A stretch of DNA of 64,000 nt, from positions 186,001-250,000 of the forward strand of contig VSJF01000014.1 of the NCBI GenBank assembly GCA_009739215.1, written 5' to 3'. The notes below the pieces were generated by a model, which did no database searches, was not told the origin of the DNA, and saw only the letters and a list, made by a program, of their open reading frames with translations. Shown in pieces: positions 23,275 through 36,309 of the stretch. The position numbers and the translations under genes were made by a program. The stretch is from Floccularia luteovirens (Eukaryota > Basidiomycota > Agaricomycetes > Agaricales > Squamanitaceae). Positions within the stretch are counted from its first letter, which is position 1; the number at the start of each line of letters is the position of its first letter.

Positions 23275-24137
23275 CATTGTTTGTTGTAAGTTATGTGATC
23301 TCCTCGCGTGCGGGGTATTCCTGCTTTTAGAGCATGTTGTGTCATTACTTGGCTGTAATAGAGTTGTAGTATAGAGCATTCATGTTGACATTTATCAATG
23401 TACTTGCATCAAATCAAATGCACATCGATGACAGGACCACTCATAACAGTGCCTTGCATTTGCCACGCGCAAGGAAGCCAACCATAATCATGGGCTTCTT
23501 TTTTATCTTCCTCATGAAACACGCCAGCGCAACAAAATCTCCGGTAGCCCATATCCATGAACGTTCAACCCACAGTCCAACATGAAAGCCATTCCTGAGA
23601 AGCATCATTGTTCGAACGGATCTCCTACATCAAGCCCTGCACCCCCGCAGTTGTTCCGGGAATCATGTCCCTGCAATGTCTTTGCGCCGAGAGGCTAACT
23701 ATACCTCATGTACGTGTAGCCACATAACGTTATCCAAAACCTTCGTTTTTCGAAAGAAGAAACTCGGCCATCTGATATAGATATGATATTCTTGTTGTCA
23801 TGTTTGACGTGGGGGTCACACGGTCGCATTTTTTTACGTTCTCAGGGTGTTTATGTTATCTGAATGGCGGCTCTGGCGCCCCTTGTCATAAAAGTCAGTG
23901 ATCCTGATCCTGAATCAACTTCGTACAATTTCCTCGTACTCTCCATTAGACAACAAGCTATCGGTGTCCACGTCGCCTCCATAACATAAAGTCGCAGTAG
24001 TTGCCTCGTTTTATTGGACTGTTCAATCACCCTGTTTGTCACTTAATACCGGCTTAAACTTCCCCGTTGCCGCCACTTCCGAGTCGTTTACTTAAGCTAC
24101 TTAAGCTTACAAGCAAGGCTCAACTTTTCAACAAACG
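23275..24137. other. Intergenic, no gene seen
   Basis: About 860 bases. Open frames are short and without splice support. The last 80 bases before the isocitrate dehydrogenase start contain a repeated CTTAAGCTACTTAAGCTTA segment (24092-24110), a possible promoter landmark. Confidence 0.45.
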
Positions 24138-26260
24138 ATGTGGACAAACGGCTCTCGCAATCTGAGGCAACTATCTAATAGTCTCCCTCGCAGGACTTGG
24201 TCAACCGCCGCATCCAATAGACGTTTTACTACAAGCCAAAAGCAGTGTGAGTACAAAAACCACTTGTTTGGTTTAAACTTGCGCATGGGACCATGGGGGT
24301 TCGGTTGGCATTTTTGTTGCCATCTTTGTGACCGAGAATTCACATGTAGTTTCCCATCCTTCCTGGCCCCACAAGTTGTTCCTTGCCTCATGCTCCAGTC
24401 AAGTTCTTATCTATACAAGACACATTTCACTGACGCTTCCTGTTCACCTCATCCTAGTCAATAATATGGGCAAGAAAATCGTAGTCGCGAACCCTGTAGT
24501 CGAGCTCGATGGCGATGAAATGACCAGGATTATTTGGAAGAAAATTCGCGAAGAGGTGTGATAGCCGTTACTTCGGCTCATAGATATGCGGTACTAAATT
24601 TTCGCCTCTCCACAGCTCATTCTTCCTTATCTGCAATTGGATATAAAGTATTACGATCTAGGACTTGAGTACAGAGACAAGGTACGTGTAATTGTGAATA
24701 AATCACGTTACTGAGTGGCTCCAACCTGTCATTCTATCTCAGACGAACGACCAAGTCACAGTCGAATCTGCAGAGGCGATTCTTAAATACGGTGTTGGTA
24801 TCAAATGTGCTACCATCACCCCTGATGAGGATAGAGTGAAAGAGTACAATTTGAAGGAAATGTGGAGGAGCCCTAATGGCACCGTAAGATCTCTCTTAAT
24901 ATTGGTTCTTCCTCTCGTTAGTTAAATTGGTCGTTGCTCCTTCTAGATCCGTAATATCCTTGGTGGAACTGTTTTCCGTGAGCCTATCGTCCTCAGCCGC
25001 ATTCCAAAGCCCATACCCGGATGGGTTAACCCCATTATTATCGGACGTCACGCATTTGGCGACCAAGTAAGTGCATTACCATCTTCTGTTCGTCGTAGAA
25101 CGTTGATAAACTTTCCTTGAAGTACCGATCAACTGACTTCATCGCACCCGGGCCTGGAAAACTCCAAATGGTCTTCACCCCGAAAGATGGCTCTCCGGCT
25201 ACTACCATGAACGTGTATGATTTCAAAGGAAAGGGCGTTGCAATGAGCATGTACAACACCGATGAGGTACGTTTCTTGTGGCTTGTGAAGAATAGATTGA
25301 CCTTTAATCTACTTCAATAGTCAATCACCGGTTTTGCTCAGGCTTCTTTCAAGATGGCCTTGGCAAAGAAGATGCCTCTCGTATGTAGCTCATTTGCTTC
25401 CTTGGGGCCTCAATTTTTAAATCCTTTATATTAGTTCATGTCCACCAAGAACACCATTCTCAAGAAGTATGATGGCAGGTTCAAAGACATATTCCAAGAG
25501 ATCTACGAAGCGTCAGTGTTTGCGTTATGACAATATATTAATCTTCACATAACCTCCGTCCTCCACCACTTCAGGCAATACAAGCAACAATTCGAGGCTG
25601 CAGGAATCTATTATGAACATCGATTGATAGACGACATGGTTGCACAAGCAATCAAATCCTCTGGCGGTTTCGTTTGGGCGACAAAGAACTATGATGGTGA
25701 TGTGCAGAGTGATATCCTTGCACAAGGGTTTGGAAGCTTGGGTATGATGACTAGCGAACTTCTCACCCCAGATGGAAAGATCATTGAGAGTGAAGCTGCA
25801 CACGGTATGTTGCAACCACCACTTTACCTCACCCTTCTAATCACTAAATATTTCTCCCTTCCTTGTTCGCAGGCACCGTCACCCGCCACTACCGAGAATG
25901 GCAAAAGGGTAATGAGACATCAACCAACCCTGTTGCATCTATCTTCGCCTGGACTCGTGGCCTTCTTCATCGTGCCAAGCTAGATAACAACAAACCTCTC
26001 CGAGAGTTCTGCCTTGCACTTGAAGAGGCTTGCATTGAAGTCATCGACAAAGACGGTATCATGACTAAAGATCTTGCTATCGCGATTCATGGGAAGGACT
26101 TGAAGAGAGAACATTGGGTTATCACAGATGCTTACATGGATGCTGTTAATGTGCGTATTTGACACATTCTTGTATCATGTAAGAGAGTATTAATGCGCGT
26201 CCCATTTTTTTTCAGGCTAAACTACAGAAGAAGTTGGCTTCGATGGCAGCGAAGTTGTGA
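24138..26260 (+). CDS. IDP1: NADP-dependent isocitrate dehydrogenase
   Basis: Eleven exons give 455 residues with no frame problem. Residues 1-37 ([19 protein letters not shown]...) form an Arg- and Ser-rich mitochondrial presequence. The enzyme follows: [125 protein letters not shown] and [17 protein letters not shown]. These include the isocitrate- and metal-binding Arg, Tyr, Lys and Asp residues of the homodimeric NADP class. It converts isocitrate to 2-oxoglutarate and NADPH. Intron 1 (24247-24457) is 211 bases, far longer than the others, and an in-frame ATG (24465) opens directly after it at [10 protein letters not shown], so a cytosolic form could start there. There is no peroxisomal SKL tail. 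Confidence 0.95.
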
Positions 26261-26966
26261 TTGTAGTTTCTTGTCGCATAGCACAAGTGCGGATCTATTG
26301 CTTGGATATATGTATGCATATTGTTGATATAGCGGAATCTACCATTGTTTATGTACAATGTGTATGATGCATCTTGTATACAGATATGTCCTAGGTAAGC
26401 ATTGTAACTCAGTCATGTAAAGAGAATTGGCAAATTCAAAACTTACTATAACCATGATCACTGACCTTCTTACACATGCCGCTAAGTTTTTTTTCGGGAA
26501 CGACAGGTTTATGCAACATCCTCTAGCATTAACCCTACTGTGGTAGGTAAAATATATGATACATGAACAATTCAGAACGCAACTGGAATAATTACCCTAG
26601 GCTGCGAAGAGCGTGCTCGAGGTGTTGTACATAAATTAATACAAGAACTGTCAACTTCTGACTATCGACACTTCAGGATACAACTGGTTTCTGTCAATAA
26701 CGTCGTAGCAAGTTTCTATATCAAAAGTTGTAATTCAAGATTTGGTGCATACTAGCGCACAACCAAAGTGTTGTCGGATAATTCTACCTGTATAACTAGT
26801 GGGTTTCCCATATCGCTGTCAAACACTGCATGGTTGCTTTCTCTCGAAACCAAGCAATCCAGAAGTGTTCAAAAACAATCAATATGGCTGACCTTACTAG
26901 AAACAAGGTGACCCGGGTGAGAGCCTAGGTAGGAGGCTGACTGAAAGAGCATTTTTTTTGGTGCCG
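26261..26966. other. Intergenic with a methyltransferase 3'-end fragment
   Basis: No intact gene. At about 26690-26790 the plus strand resembles the minus-strand 3' coding end of the methyltransferase genes (compare 31160-31230 and 35310-35370: AGCACACAACCCA-type block). It is a short isolated fragment and marks the left border of the rearranged region. Confidence 0.4.
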
Positions 26967-27509
26967 ATGACTGTATCTAAAGGAAGAATTACATCCCGTC
27001 CAGCGCACATCATCATGGCCCAAGAAATCCTACCCATACCACTCCTACCACCAGACTATCACTCTGGACCAGATGTACGAAGTGGTATCTCAATGGCATA
27101 CTCCGGTTCCTTTAACCCGAGAGGGTTGGAAAAACTCTGGTATGGACCATTTAATCATACCTTCTCCCAACTGGCATTTGCCTACCAGGGCCACCTCGTC
27201 GCATATTGTCAATACCCACTTTGGATACATGCGTTTCACATCGAAGAGCAGAAGCTTCGTCAAGAATTCGATGAGAATGATATATCTTTTGACACAGACC
27301 ATGAAGATTATGATAAACCGGCGCCAGATAATGGAGACGGTGATGACAATGACCATGGCGAAGAACCTCCAAGTAAAAGACGTAGATCCGAGAGGCTGGA
27401 AAAAGTGTGGAAGGCCAACAAAGCAAATGAGTTGCAAAAAAGGAAGGATTTAAAGGCAAAACTTTGGGCAAGGAAAGCTGAACTTCTCCAGAAGATGGGA
27501 GGAGTATGA
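26967..27509 (+). CDS. Hypothetical protein with basic nuclear-type motif
   Basis: A single open frame to TGA at 27507-27509; starts are possible at 26967 or 27015. The C-terminal half has an acidic stretch (DNGDGDDNDHGEE) followed by PPSKRRRSERLEK, a nuclear-localisation-like motif, and then a charged helix (KRKDLKAKLWARKAELLQK). I do not recognise the family. It lies at the edge of a region full of broken genes and may itself be a fragment, though the frame is long for chance. Confidence 0.4.
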   Translation: MTVSKGRITSRPAHIIMAQEILPIPLLPPDYHSGPDVRSGISMAYSGSFNPRGLEKLWYGPFNHTFSQLAFAYQGHLVAYCQYPLWIHAFHIEEQKLRQEFDENDISFDTDHEDYDKPAPDNGDGDDNDHGEEPPSKRRRSERLEKVWKANKANELQKRKDLKAKLWARKAELLQKMGGV

Positions 27510-27769
27510 AAGTGAACAATATTTCTGTTGTCCGTCCACATCTGACTGACTGATTTCATTTGAACAGGGAAAGCCCATTCAGATGATGATAACATCTCCT
27601 GTGCAAGCATGATGACCCAACCCAAGTCTGGTGTTTTGAACCTGGAATCAGATTTTGCCCTTTGTCATATTGGGCATTTCTACCTTCCTACACCTCCGAC
27701 CGGTACTGAGCCAAGTTCCACAGCGTGTTTGTCCTTGGGACGGACAACTCCGATGCAGAACTCAGCATT

Positions 27770-28550
27770 ATAAGCCGACAAAATATTCATCCGATGCTGC
27801 AAGACGATCATACGTCATCATTCGATGTAATAGCCGCCATCCTATTTCATTAAATACAACATGAATAATGTCAACAAAGTCCTAGTTCCTTTCACACCAA
27901 TACGACCTATTTATTCCCCTTCAACTCAATATCTTACAATGCCCACTGTTAGATACTACGGCATTAGAGTGTTAGGAATCCTTGCTTTGGTGATGGATAT
28001 TGAATTTGTTTTGCAAGAATTGTTGATGAGCTCGACTCCCAGATTCAATATGTAGAGCAATTCCTGTCTGCAATTTGAACATTTTGGTGGAAAACGTCCA
28101 CTGGTATTTATGAGAAGTATGTGAAACTGGATCATTTGGATGCTGGGTATATTTGATTCTTCGAGTGCTCTTGCTAATCACTGTCCAGCCCTAGGCCACG
28201 AACTTACCACCTACCTGACATGCGATAGGTCGTTCCGAGCGCAACCCCCTTTATCACAGGTTCTACTAATATCCTATGTTCGGGAGAGCCTGGGGGCGAG
28301 AAATATCTTCACTGATGATTTACGGCATCTGTCCACAGCAAAGATGAGGGGACTATGATGAAGACGACGACGTAATTCATGAGACCGCGAGTTTCTAAAT
28401 GAACATGCCTTGAACCCACATCTCCAGACAGATGTATTTACAGAAATATAGAACTTATGCTCTCCCGAATTCCATAACACCATAGCCTTGAATGACATAT
28501 GTGTTAAAGCCAGTGAACCCAGGGTCCGAGTCACATTGAGATGACTGTCT
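27770..28550. pseudogene. Dispersed zinc-finger copy 4 with internal inversion
   Basis: Plus-strand 27830-28150 matches the 3' flank and last exon of zinc-finger copies 1 and 2 in the same orientation (coding sense on minus). From about 28152 to 28500 the orientation flips. The plus strand now reads the coding sense of exon 1 (SSALANH, TYLTCDRSF), the GTTCTA intron, and exon 2 down to the [15 protein letters not shown] end (GAATTCCATAACACCATAGC). After 28503 the promoter-proximal segment again matches copies 1 and 2 in the original orientation. Stops and shifts interrupt exon 2, so it cannot make a finger protein. Confidence 0.7.
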
Positions 28551-28565
28551 AACCCATCCACTATT

Positions 28566-28649
28566 TGCAGACATGACTTCAGAAGCGATTGTTTTCGACT
28601 GAGAACATTTATAAACTTCCGACAAAGCATATCCCAACTCACTTCCACA

Positions 28650-28660
<11 letters not shown>
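28566..28660 (+). pseudogene. Methyltransferase 5'-end fragment
   Basis: GACATGACTTCAGAAGCGAT and the following 70 bases match the start of the minus-strand methyltransferase copy at 32470, but on the plus strand. A TGA arrives after nine codons and the match ends near the RPT2 fragment. It is a stranded gene piece of about 95 bases. Confidence 0.6.
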
Positions 28661-29669
<1,009 letters not shown>

Positions 29670-29825
29670 AGTGAGGAGTTATGATTACAGGTACAAATTT
29701 CTGTCCCCATCGAAAACCCGTACCCATGGCACAGGTATTACTTAGTTTCATAATTATGAGACCTACTTTGTAGTAATTACAAGAATATGTAAGAATATAA
29801 AACGACAAAAATCCACTATTCTATG

Positions 29826-30852
29826 AGACAAGTTGTTCCTACTGTAGTTGAAAGAACTTTGGTTCGCAATAAAAAATGAGAAAAGTTTATCCATGCATCT
29901 TTGAAAGATTCTTCCAGGCTTGGGGCGTCAGGATGGGTAAGATAGGGCCGGGCATCTAATACCGTCTTCACCACATTATCACCGAAAAGGTACGACAAGT
30001 CAAGGAATTGAACAGACTACTGATATGCCAGAAGGCGATAGCCCAGAATTCTTATATTTGGGTGGTCGTGCGCAATAATAAGAAGAGCTCTAGCAACCAT
30101 TCCCTTGTGCGAGAAACTGTTTCTTAGAAGCTATCAGCAAGACTTCTGGTGCCGTTCAACTTTAATTGTGCCGCAGCGTCTATGAGAATAGGTTCCAATG
30201 GGTTACCCATCACATCCAATCTTGGTCCTCCGAAATCTTGGAAATGACCCGCACGTAGTATTCCACCATATGAACCCGTGCCCAACGCCAATTAACAGAA
30301 AATAGATCGTATCGCAGTAACACATGACAATCGAGTGCAGCCATCTGGGCCAGTTCGTCCTTCTCAAAATTTCCCTTCAGAGATGCCTTCATTATTGCTA
30401 GGTTCTCTGTTTCTATTGGGTTCTTTGTAATCACATAAAATGAATTCAACCTATTACACAAGGTAAGTATGAGTAACTATTCAATCATATTGCTTACATT
30501 GGACGGCCGAACTTCACTAGCTCTTCATAAGAGCAAACTCCATTCAGGGTGAGTTTTCCATTACGCTTCGCATTCACGGTAAACTTCAGCGGCGAAATTA
30601 TGAAATAGCAGTTTCAATGCGGGGAGGAATAAGTTTTGTCCTGGTCCGATCTGAGAGGGCTTATTCGCCAATCGGTGTAAATTCATTGATGATTGGGTTG
30701 GTTGACATGAAGACAAAAAAATATCCGATAGTTGACCAGATGACTGATGGCCTTCCGCATCAGTGTATGAGCTTCATCGAAATAGAAAAATGCAAGAAAC
30801 TTTTTGGGATCGACATGGAAGAATGGTCAACAAGGCGATGGGTTTAGTTCTC
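29826..30852 (-). pseudogene. Degenerate remnant of an agaricomycete FDEAH-type protein
   Basis: Minus-strand pieces in order are FYFDEAHTLMRKAISHLV (about 30800-30740), DELAQMAALDCHVLLRYDLF (about 30350), PLEPILIDAAAQLKL and GMVARALLIIAHDHP (30190-30060), and PSLEESFKDAWINFSHF (about 29910). Stops and shifts separate them. The FDEAH motif with a C-terminal EAWxxFxHF block recalls a large uncharacterised P-loop-like family of mushroom genomes. That assignment is from memory and uncertain. No piece could be translated as a whole. Confidence 0.4.
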
Positions 30853-30854
30853 TC

Positions 30855-31145
30855 AGAATTTGGCTCAGCTGGCATTGAGGCCGAGGTGCCATGTTAACAC
30901 CTTGAAGACGAAGCGCCCGAAAGGAGATTGTCAGCAGTTGTCGCCTTTTTGGGCGGCTGTATGAGAAACAATAGCTACGAGTTGAAACAAAGGGACAGGA
31001 GGGCCTATGAGGAACCTGCTTCGAACATAAAAGATGTTAGGTGGACGAGATGAAAAGGACAAATATTATGCAAACAATGATTGTAGCACACAAATCATTT
31101 ACCCGGGTAATGCCCAAGATTTCTGTGCTGGTAGCTCACCAGTTA
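30855..31145 (-). repeat. Inverted copy of the VWA8 promoter and first codons
   Basis: On the minus strand this block reads the same sequence as 10363-10650: the stretch near ATCATTTACC, the GCCCTCCTGTCCCTTTG tract, CAACTCGTAGC(C/T)ATTGTTTC, CTTCGTCTTCAAGG(C/T)GTTAACATGGCACCTC and the next codons ending in QIL-x-EL. After about 20 codons the frame stops and the sequence changes to the FDEAH remnant. It is a relocated 5' end without the rest of the gene. Confidence 0.75.
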
Positions 31146-31449
31146 TATAAAATATATATGAAAAGTTGTAATTCAAAAGGTAAAGGTTTTGCGCTATACT
31201 AGCACACAACCCAAGGTGTTGTCAGCAAATCTAGGACTACTTATCTTCTCATTTCACATTGCACCTCTTTGACATAATTCTGCTCTGAATTTACTATATT
31301 GAAGCAATCAGAGTTCAAACTGGCCGGATATATCAAGACTAGAACTTGAGCATCAGCTGGGATTTATGAAAGGGGAGAAGCGCCACTCACACTGTAAGGG
31401 TATCCCTGGAACACAGACAGGTGGCAATTATTGCAAAGGACTCAGCAAA
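31146..31449. other. Methyltransferase 3'-end fragment and spacer
   Basis: 31160-31230 resembles the 3' coding end of the methyltransferase family (AGCACACAACCCAAGGTGTT and nearby), immediately beside the damaged full-length copy. No gene otherwise. Confidence 0.45.
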
Positions 31450-32470
31450 TTAAAAGGTTTCTGTGCATAACACAATGCCCAAGGTATTTCCGTCAATCCA
31501 GGGACTGTTATCCCATTCATGTACCACATCTTCAATCAACTGGTCGTATTCCTGCTCTGTATTCACTATACCAAAACCACCAGCGTTCAGGACCGAAGAC
31601 TTTATACCTCTGAGCACGCTAGATAAGTTGTTTCGGTTATCTGTTCCCAATTTTCCACCCCATTTTCCGAGAGGTTGTTTCCGCACGTCGTAGTGTACGT
31701 TAACAAAACCTGCCTTCGCTACTATCTCTGGAAGATATTGAGCACAATCGAAGAAGAGCCCTGAGCTGTCGTACAGCAGGTGCATCAAGTTCAAGTACAC
31801 GTTAGTATTTTCGCTGCCAGATGCTGTTCCTATTTCGCAGAGCTCAACCCAACCCCCAGGTTTTAATACACGGTACACTTCTTTCAAAGCTAATGGACCA
31901 GTCTTCAGTGCGTGAAACTTGATATTAGAAGCCGCTGATGCACAAAGGCAAAATCATTCGTCCAGTGGTCAGGAAGGGAGGTGGTAGATGCAATGGAAAG
32001 CTTGATGTTCTCGTTCTGAATGGTTCCTGCAGGTGGAAAATTCCCGCTCTCGAGATCAATGCCATATAAAGTGATTGTCTTGGGCAGCTCCATTGCCAAA
32101 TCCTGCAACCATATGCCTTGGGAACAGGATCAGGATACTTGACGTGATGCAGTTCCTCAATCGAGCTCACCTGACCCTGTACCGCAGTCTAATACTTTAT
32201 CTCCAGCTGCCAGGAAGACAGGGGCCATTATCAATCTACCATCAAATATATATCTCAGCATACGATGCTGCATTGCAAGCCTTCAACAAATGATTAGACT
32301 CTAGAAGTCTTACAGTATTTTTTAGTAAAATCCTACCTTTGAGGTTCTCCATCATTTAATGAGATGAGATACTTTGTAGCTGGGTTAGACCTGTAGGAGT
32401 GAGTTGGGATATTCTTTATCAGAGGCTTATAAATCCTCTCAGAGTCGAAAACGATTGCTTCTGAAGTCAT
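31450..32470 (-). pseudogene. SAM-dependent methyltransferase, damaged paralogue
   Basis: The exon plan equals the intact copy at 35297-36309: start [14 protein letters not shown] at 32470, then QHRMLRYIFDGRLIMAPVFL, motif I ILDCGTG-like VLDCGTGSGIWLQDLAMELP, FAFVHQRLLI, VYRVLKPGGWVELCEIG and GGFGIVNTEQEYDQL. Compared base by base with the intact copy, two extra bases occur between FTH and LKEVYRVLKPGG (plus-strand GGACC and CTTCAG near 31895-31908), breaking the frame twice within 15 bases. Everything else stays open. Decay or sequence error. Confidence 0.7.
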
Positions 32471-35296
32471 GTCTTCAAAGAAGTGGATGGACTGGGTTAG
32501 ATTGTAGCATGAATCCGATATTTATAAGATTTGGACCATGTGGGTGCCGAGGTGCGTATCAATGAATAACTTTTCTTTGCCAGTCAGTTACCGGAGCATA
32601 CAATAGTCCGTCAAGATCTCTAGCGCTATAAGAAGAGCTTCTTAGTCTGTAGCATGCCGTTCGCCTGATAACAGCATGATCGTGATTGTAAAAACAGTCC
32701 ATAAGAGGTTAAAGAAGCCAAATTAGTAGTGCTGGTGAGGTATCGTCTGCCTGCTTTGCTCTTATGGGACGAACAAAACGGACAATAACGAATTGTACTG
32801 ACCTGGGAATTCAAGAACCACTATTTCCGGTCTGTCACCGGGCACGAATACCTTAATGACATCCTTTTTTGGCAGAGATAATGCAACCAGTGCGGCAAAT
32901 ATTGCAGATAGACTGTAAAAACAGGGGGAATCGTTATAAGTACACATCGCTCGGAAAGTTTAAGTTTCCGAGCAAAAGTGTTACATAGGAGCATGGAATT
33001 CGAATGCCAACTTGAGCGTAAATTGCAGTGCCGTAGTTGGTGCCCCAACGCTATTAATAACTACTAGTGTGCAGCTGATGATTTCACTTCCTTTGGTAAC
33101 GAAAAATTTGCGTTGAGTCAATAGAGGAGAACGTGAAATGACGTACAAATGTGGCTGTTAGTATGCAATTTGGAAAAATTGAGTAGTAATGTACGTACTA
33201 GCGGTTGGGGTTCAGATCGCCAACGAAAACATGATAATAACTTCCTACTATGCCTTCTTGTTCTGTTGACATTGATACTTCCGCTTTGATGCAGATTTCT
33301 TGGTCAAACATTTTACGACCATAAAGAGGTTGTCCATATGTGATAAATCTATATTTTAGCCCGTCATGTTGGTAGGGATCAATTTTAATGTGTTACGCAG
33401 GACCAGCAATAGTATATGTTTGCGTGAGCATATAGTCTGTAATGCGAGGTCTCAGATCCCCGACGTGGAGATGAGCACACTCTGTCACGTACGGAAGGAT
33501 GATGGAGAGATGAGATACGTAAACACACAGAAAAGGAAAACTCACTTGAGCCTTCAGCTGGATTCATACTCATTGGACTCATTATTGAAAATGATGAAGG
33601 GAACGGGAACTATGGAACGAGGGAATTGGGAGGACGATTAAAAGAGGCAGGAAAGAAAGACAAGTGTACGATTTTAAGACTGGAGCAATAGTTGTATCAG
33701 CTACGTAGAGATCCAGAGCCAGTTTCTCCGGCTTAAGCCTTTGTTATCGTTAGTGATAGGAACACAGTTGATCGAGGGTCTTCATCGGATAAGAGGCGTT
33801 GAAAAAATTAATCCGCATGATACCGGTATTACTATTAGTGTATGAGAGAGATAGGTATAAGGTAAGATCATTGATAATACTAGTACGGGCACTGAAGCCA
33901 CCAGGATGGCGCGTCAAACTTTCAAAGCCAGGTGATGTGGGTCAGGCCCGTTCACTTGTATTTTTCCACTGCTGCTGCGAATTAATAATGCTGAGCACGT
34001 AAAACCCGTAATGGTTTAAGAGTCAATTAATCAGAACGAACTGCAGATGAAGGGACTTCACGCGATGACTTGCATCGCTATTCCGTATACATCAAAGACC
34101 GTGGGAACATGCAGTGAATGTTTGTATTTATAAAAAGTTTTTAAAAAGTAGTGCTATACATAGTATCATCTCAGTCCCAATCCAAACCCTTGTATCTAAC
34201 CACCATTCGTAGTCCCGCTTCAGAGGTAGTCGAAAGCGAGGAACAGGCCCGCATAATCCTTGACATGGTACATTTGGAACAACGAAACACTGAAGCAGCA
34301 CTGAAGACCGCGCATCGCTCATGCAGAGAAAGCTAATAATAATGTACTTTCCGCGAAAATGAAACGACGTATGGATGCCGATGTCCAAGTAGAAAAGACT
34401 CGAATAATATTGCGAAGGAGTGGTTTTGAATATCTTCTAAAGCCGAATAGTCACGCAACACGGCTACCTGGGATTCGGATTGGAGGTATGAGAGTTTGTT
34501 TTCCTGATCTAGTTCAGTGTTTAAGGGTGTTTACAGACGATTTTGTGGTCGTATGCCCTGGAGGGGACACGTTTGGTGTGAGATTGGACTGAGATAATTA
34601 TCACATTTATTTTTCACTGCAGCGGTTATACTATCATTATCCACCTAACTTCTTCAGAAATTGAACTTTTTAAATACTTCCCCGCCCTCCGTTCCCTTGA
34701 TCCGTTGGCATCTGACTTCGTAAAATTAAAGTAAGGGTTGAATATTGAATGCCAGGTTGGACATCCCGCCAACCTTATTAAGCGTGTCCATCATGAACAA
34801 CAACGATGTCCGTGCGAATTCCTTCCGAGCCTCGTACTAACCCGAATCTGTATCTCATACTTATGTCCATATCCTGTTGTTTGACTTCTAGTATGCAGTT
34901 GATGATTTCACTTCCTTTGGTAATAAAATTTTGCATTGAGTCAACTTGTACTAATGATCTATCATAGAACTACGGGCCCAAGGTATTATAACGTTGTTGG
35001 ACGCACAAATGTGGCTGTTAGTGCAATTTAGAAATATTGAGTACAGTAGTAATGTAATACTACAGCTTATGATCAAGGGTTTAAACACTCATGCAGCACC
35101 TTTTGGTCTTAACCCTACTGACATTCACATAGAAAAATATTTCCTGCATACGACAAATGTGCATGAACAACTTAAGGCCTCAGGCTGGCGAATCTGGGTG
35201 TTGCACGGATATTTCGCTGTTAATTATGCTAAAAGAGCTTATTGGCAACTGTACAATCAATTGCTGTCCGTAATATCTGTATAAATATACTGATAT
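32471..35296. repeat. Rearranged spacer with repeated methyltransferase flanks
   Basis: No intact gene in 2.8 kb. Two blocks recur: GATGATTTCACTTCCTTTGG(T) with its surroundings at 33070-33120 and 34905-34950, and ACAAATGTGGCTGTTAGT at 33145 and 35007 (a weaker form at 37715). A third block at 32590-32720 resembles 37450-37600. At 34220-34445 the plus strand has a coiled-coil-like coding remnant (EEQARIILDMVHLEQRNTEA, then after a shift AHAEKANNNVLSAKMKRRMD) of an unknown protein. Confidence 0.5.
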
Positions 35297-36309
35297 TTAA
35301 TTCGGTGGACCAAGGGGTTTTTGTGCATAGCACACAACCCAGGGAACAGTCGTCAATCCAGGATTATCATCCCATTCGCGTCGCGCATCTTCGAGCAACT
35401 TGTCATAATCCTGCTCTGAATTTACTATACCAAAGCCACCAGAGCTCAAGGCATGCTTCTTTACCGCTTTGAGCACGTCGGAGATATTGTCTCGGTTATC
35501 TATTCCCAACTTGCCACCCCATTGTCCCACAGGTTGCTTTCGCACATCGTAATGTATGTTGACGAAACCCGCCTTTGTCAGCATCTCTGGTAGATGTCGG
35601 CCACAGTTGAAGAAAATCCCTATTTTGTCCATAGCCAATACTACGAAATTCCATGCCTTTGCATTCACTTCGCCGCCATCGAATGTTGTTATTTCACAAA
35701 GTTCAACCCAACCTCCAGGTTTTAATACACGGTACATCTCTTTCAAAGCTATTGGCCAGTCTTCGTGTGTGAGACCTAGTATCAGAAGCCGCTGATGCAC
35801 AAAAGCAAAATTATTCGTCCAATGGGCAGGAAGGGAGGTGACAGATGCAACCGAAAAGTTGATGTTCTCATGTGGGAGGGTTCCTGGAGGAGGGAAGTGC
35901 TTGTTCTCGGCATCAATGCCCTCTAAAGTAATGGTTTTTGGGAGCTCCATTGCCAACTCCTGTAACCATATACCTTGGGGACATAATCAGGCCACCTGAA
36001 GTGATGCGATTCCTAGAAAAGAGTTTACCTGTGCCAGTACCGCAGTCTAATATTTTATCACCAGGTTCCAGGGATACAGGAGCCAATATCAGTCTGCCAT
36101 CGAATATATATTTCAGCATGCGATGTTGAGTTGAAAGCCTATGATATAACCTTAGACCAAAAGGTCGAAATATATTTTTGCCCAACTTACCGTCGACGTT
36201 CTTCATCACCATATGGCAAGACATATGTGGTAGCCGGGATATCATGCTCTACTCGGGGTCTCATTTCATTAGTGCCCTTAGAGTCAGGAATGGTCACTTC
36301 TAAAGTCAT
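35297..36309 (-). CDS. SAM-dependent methyltransferase (LaeA/UMTA-like), intact
   Basis: Exons 36309-36191, 36138-36029 and 35973-35297 give 301 residues. Motif I is ILDCGTGTGIWLQELA, formed across the second splice. It is followed by the acidic-loop region GIDAENKHFP, FAFVHQRLLILGL, the post-I/III block EMYRVLKPGGWVELCEI, and C-terminal GGFGIVNSEQDYDKLLEDAR. This is the class I Rossmann-fold layout common in the large fungal LaeA-like and Tam-like families. Substrate cannot be told from sequence. It is surrounded by fragments of the same gene (28566, 31450, 37260), so it is the surviving member of a locally expanded set. Confidence 0.8.
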
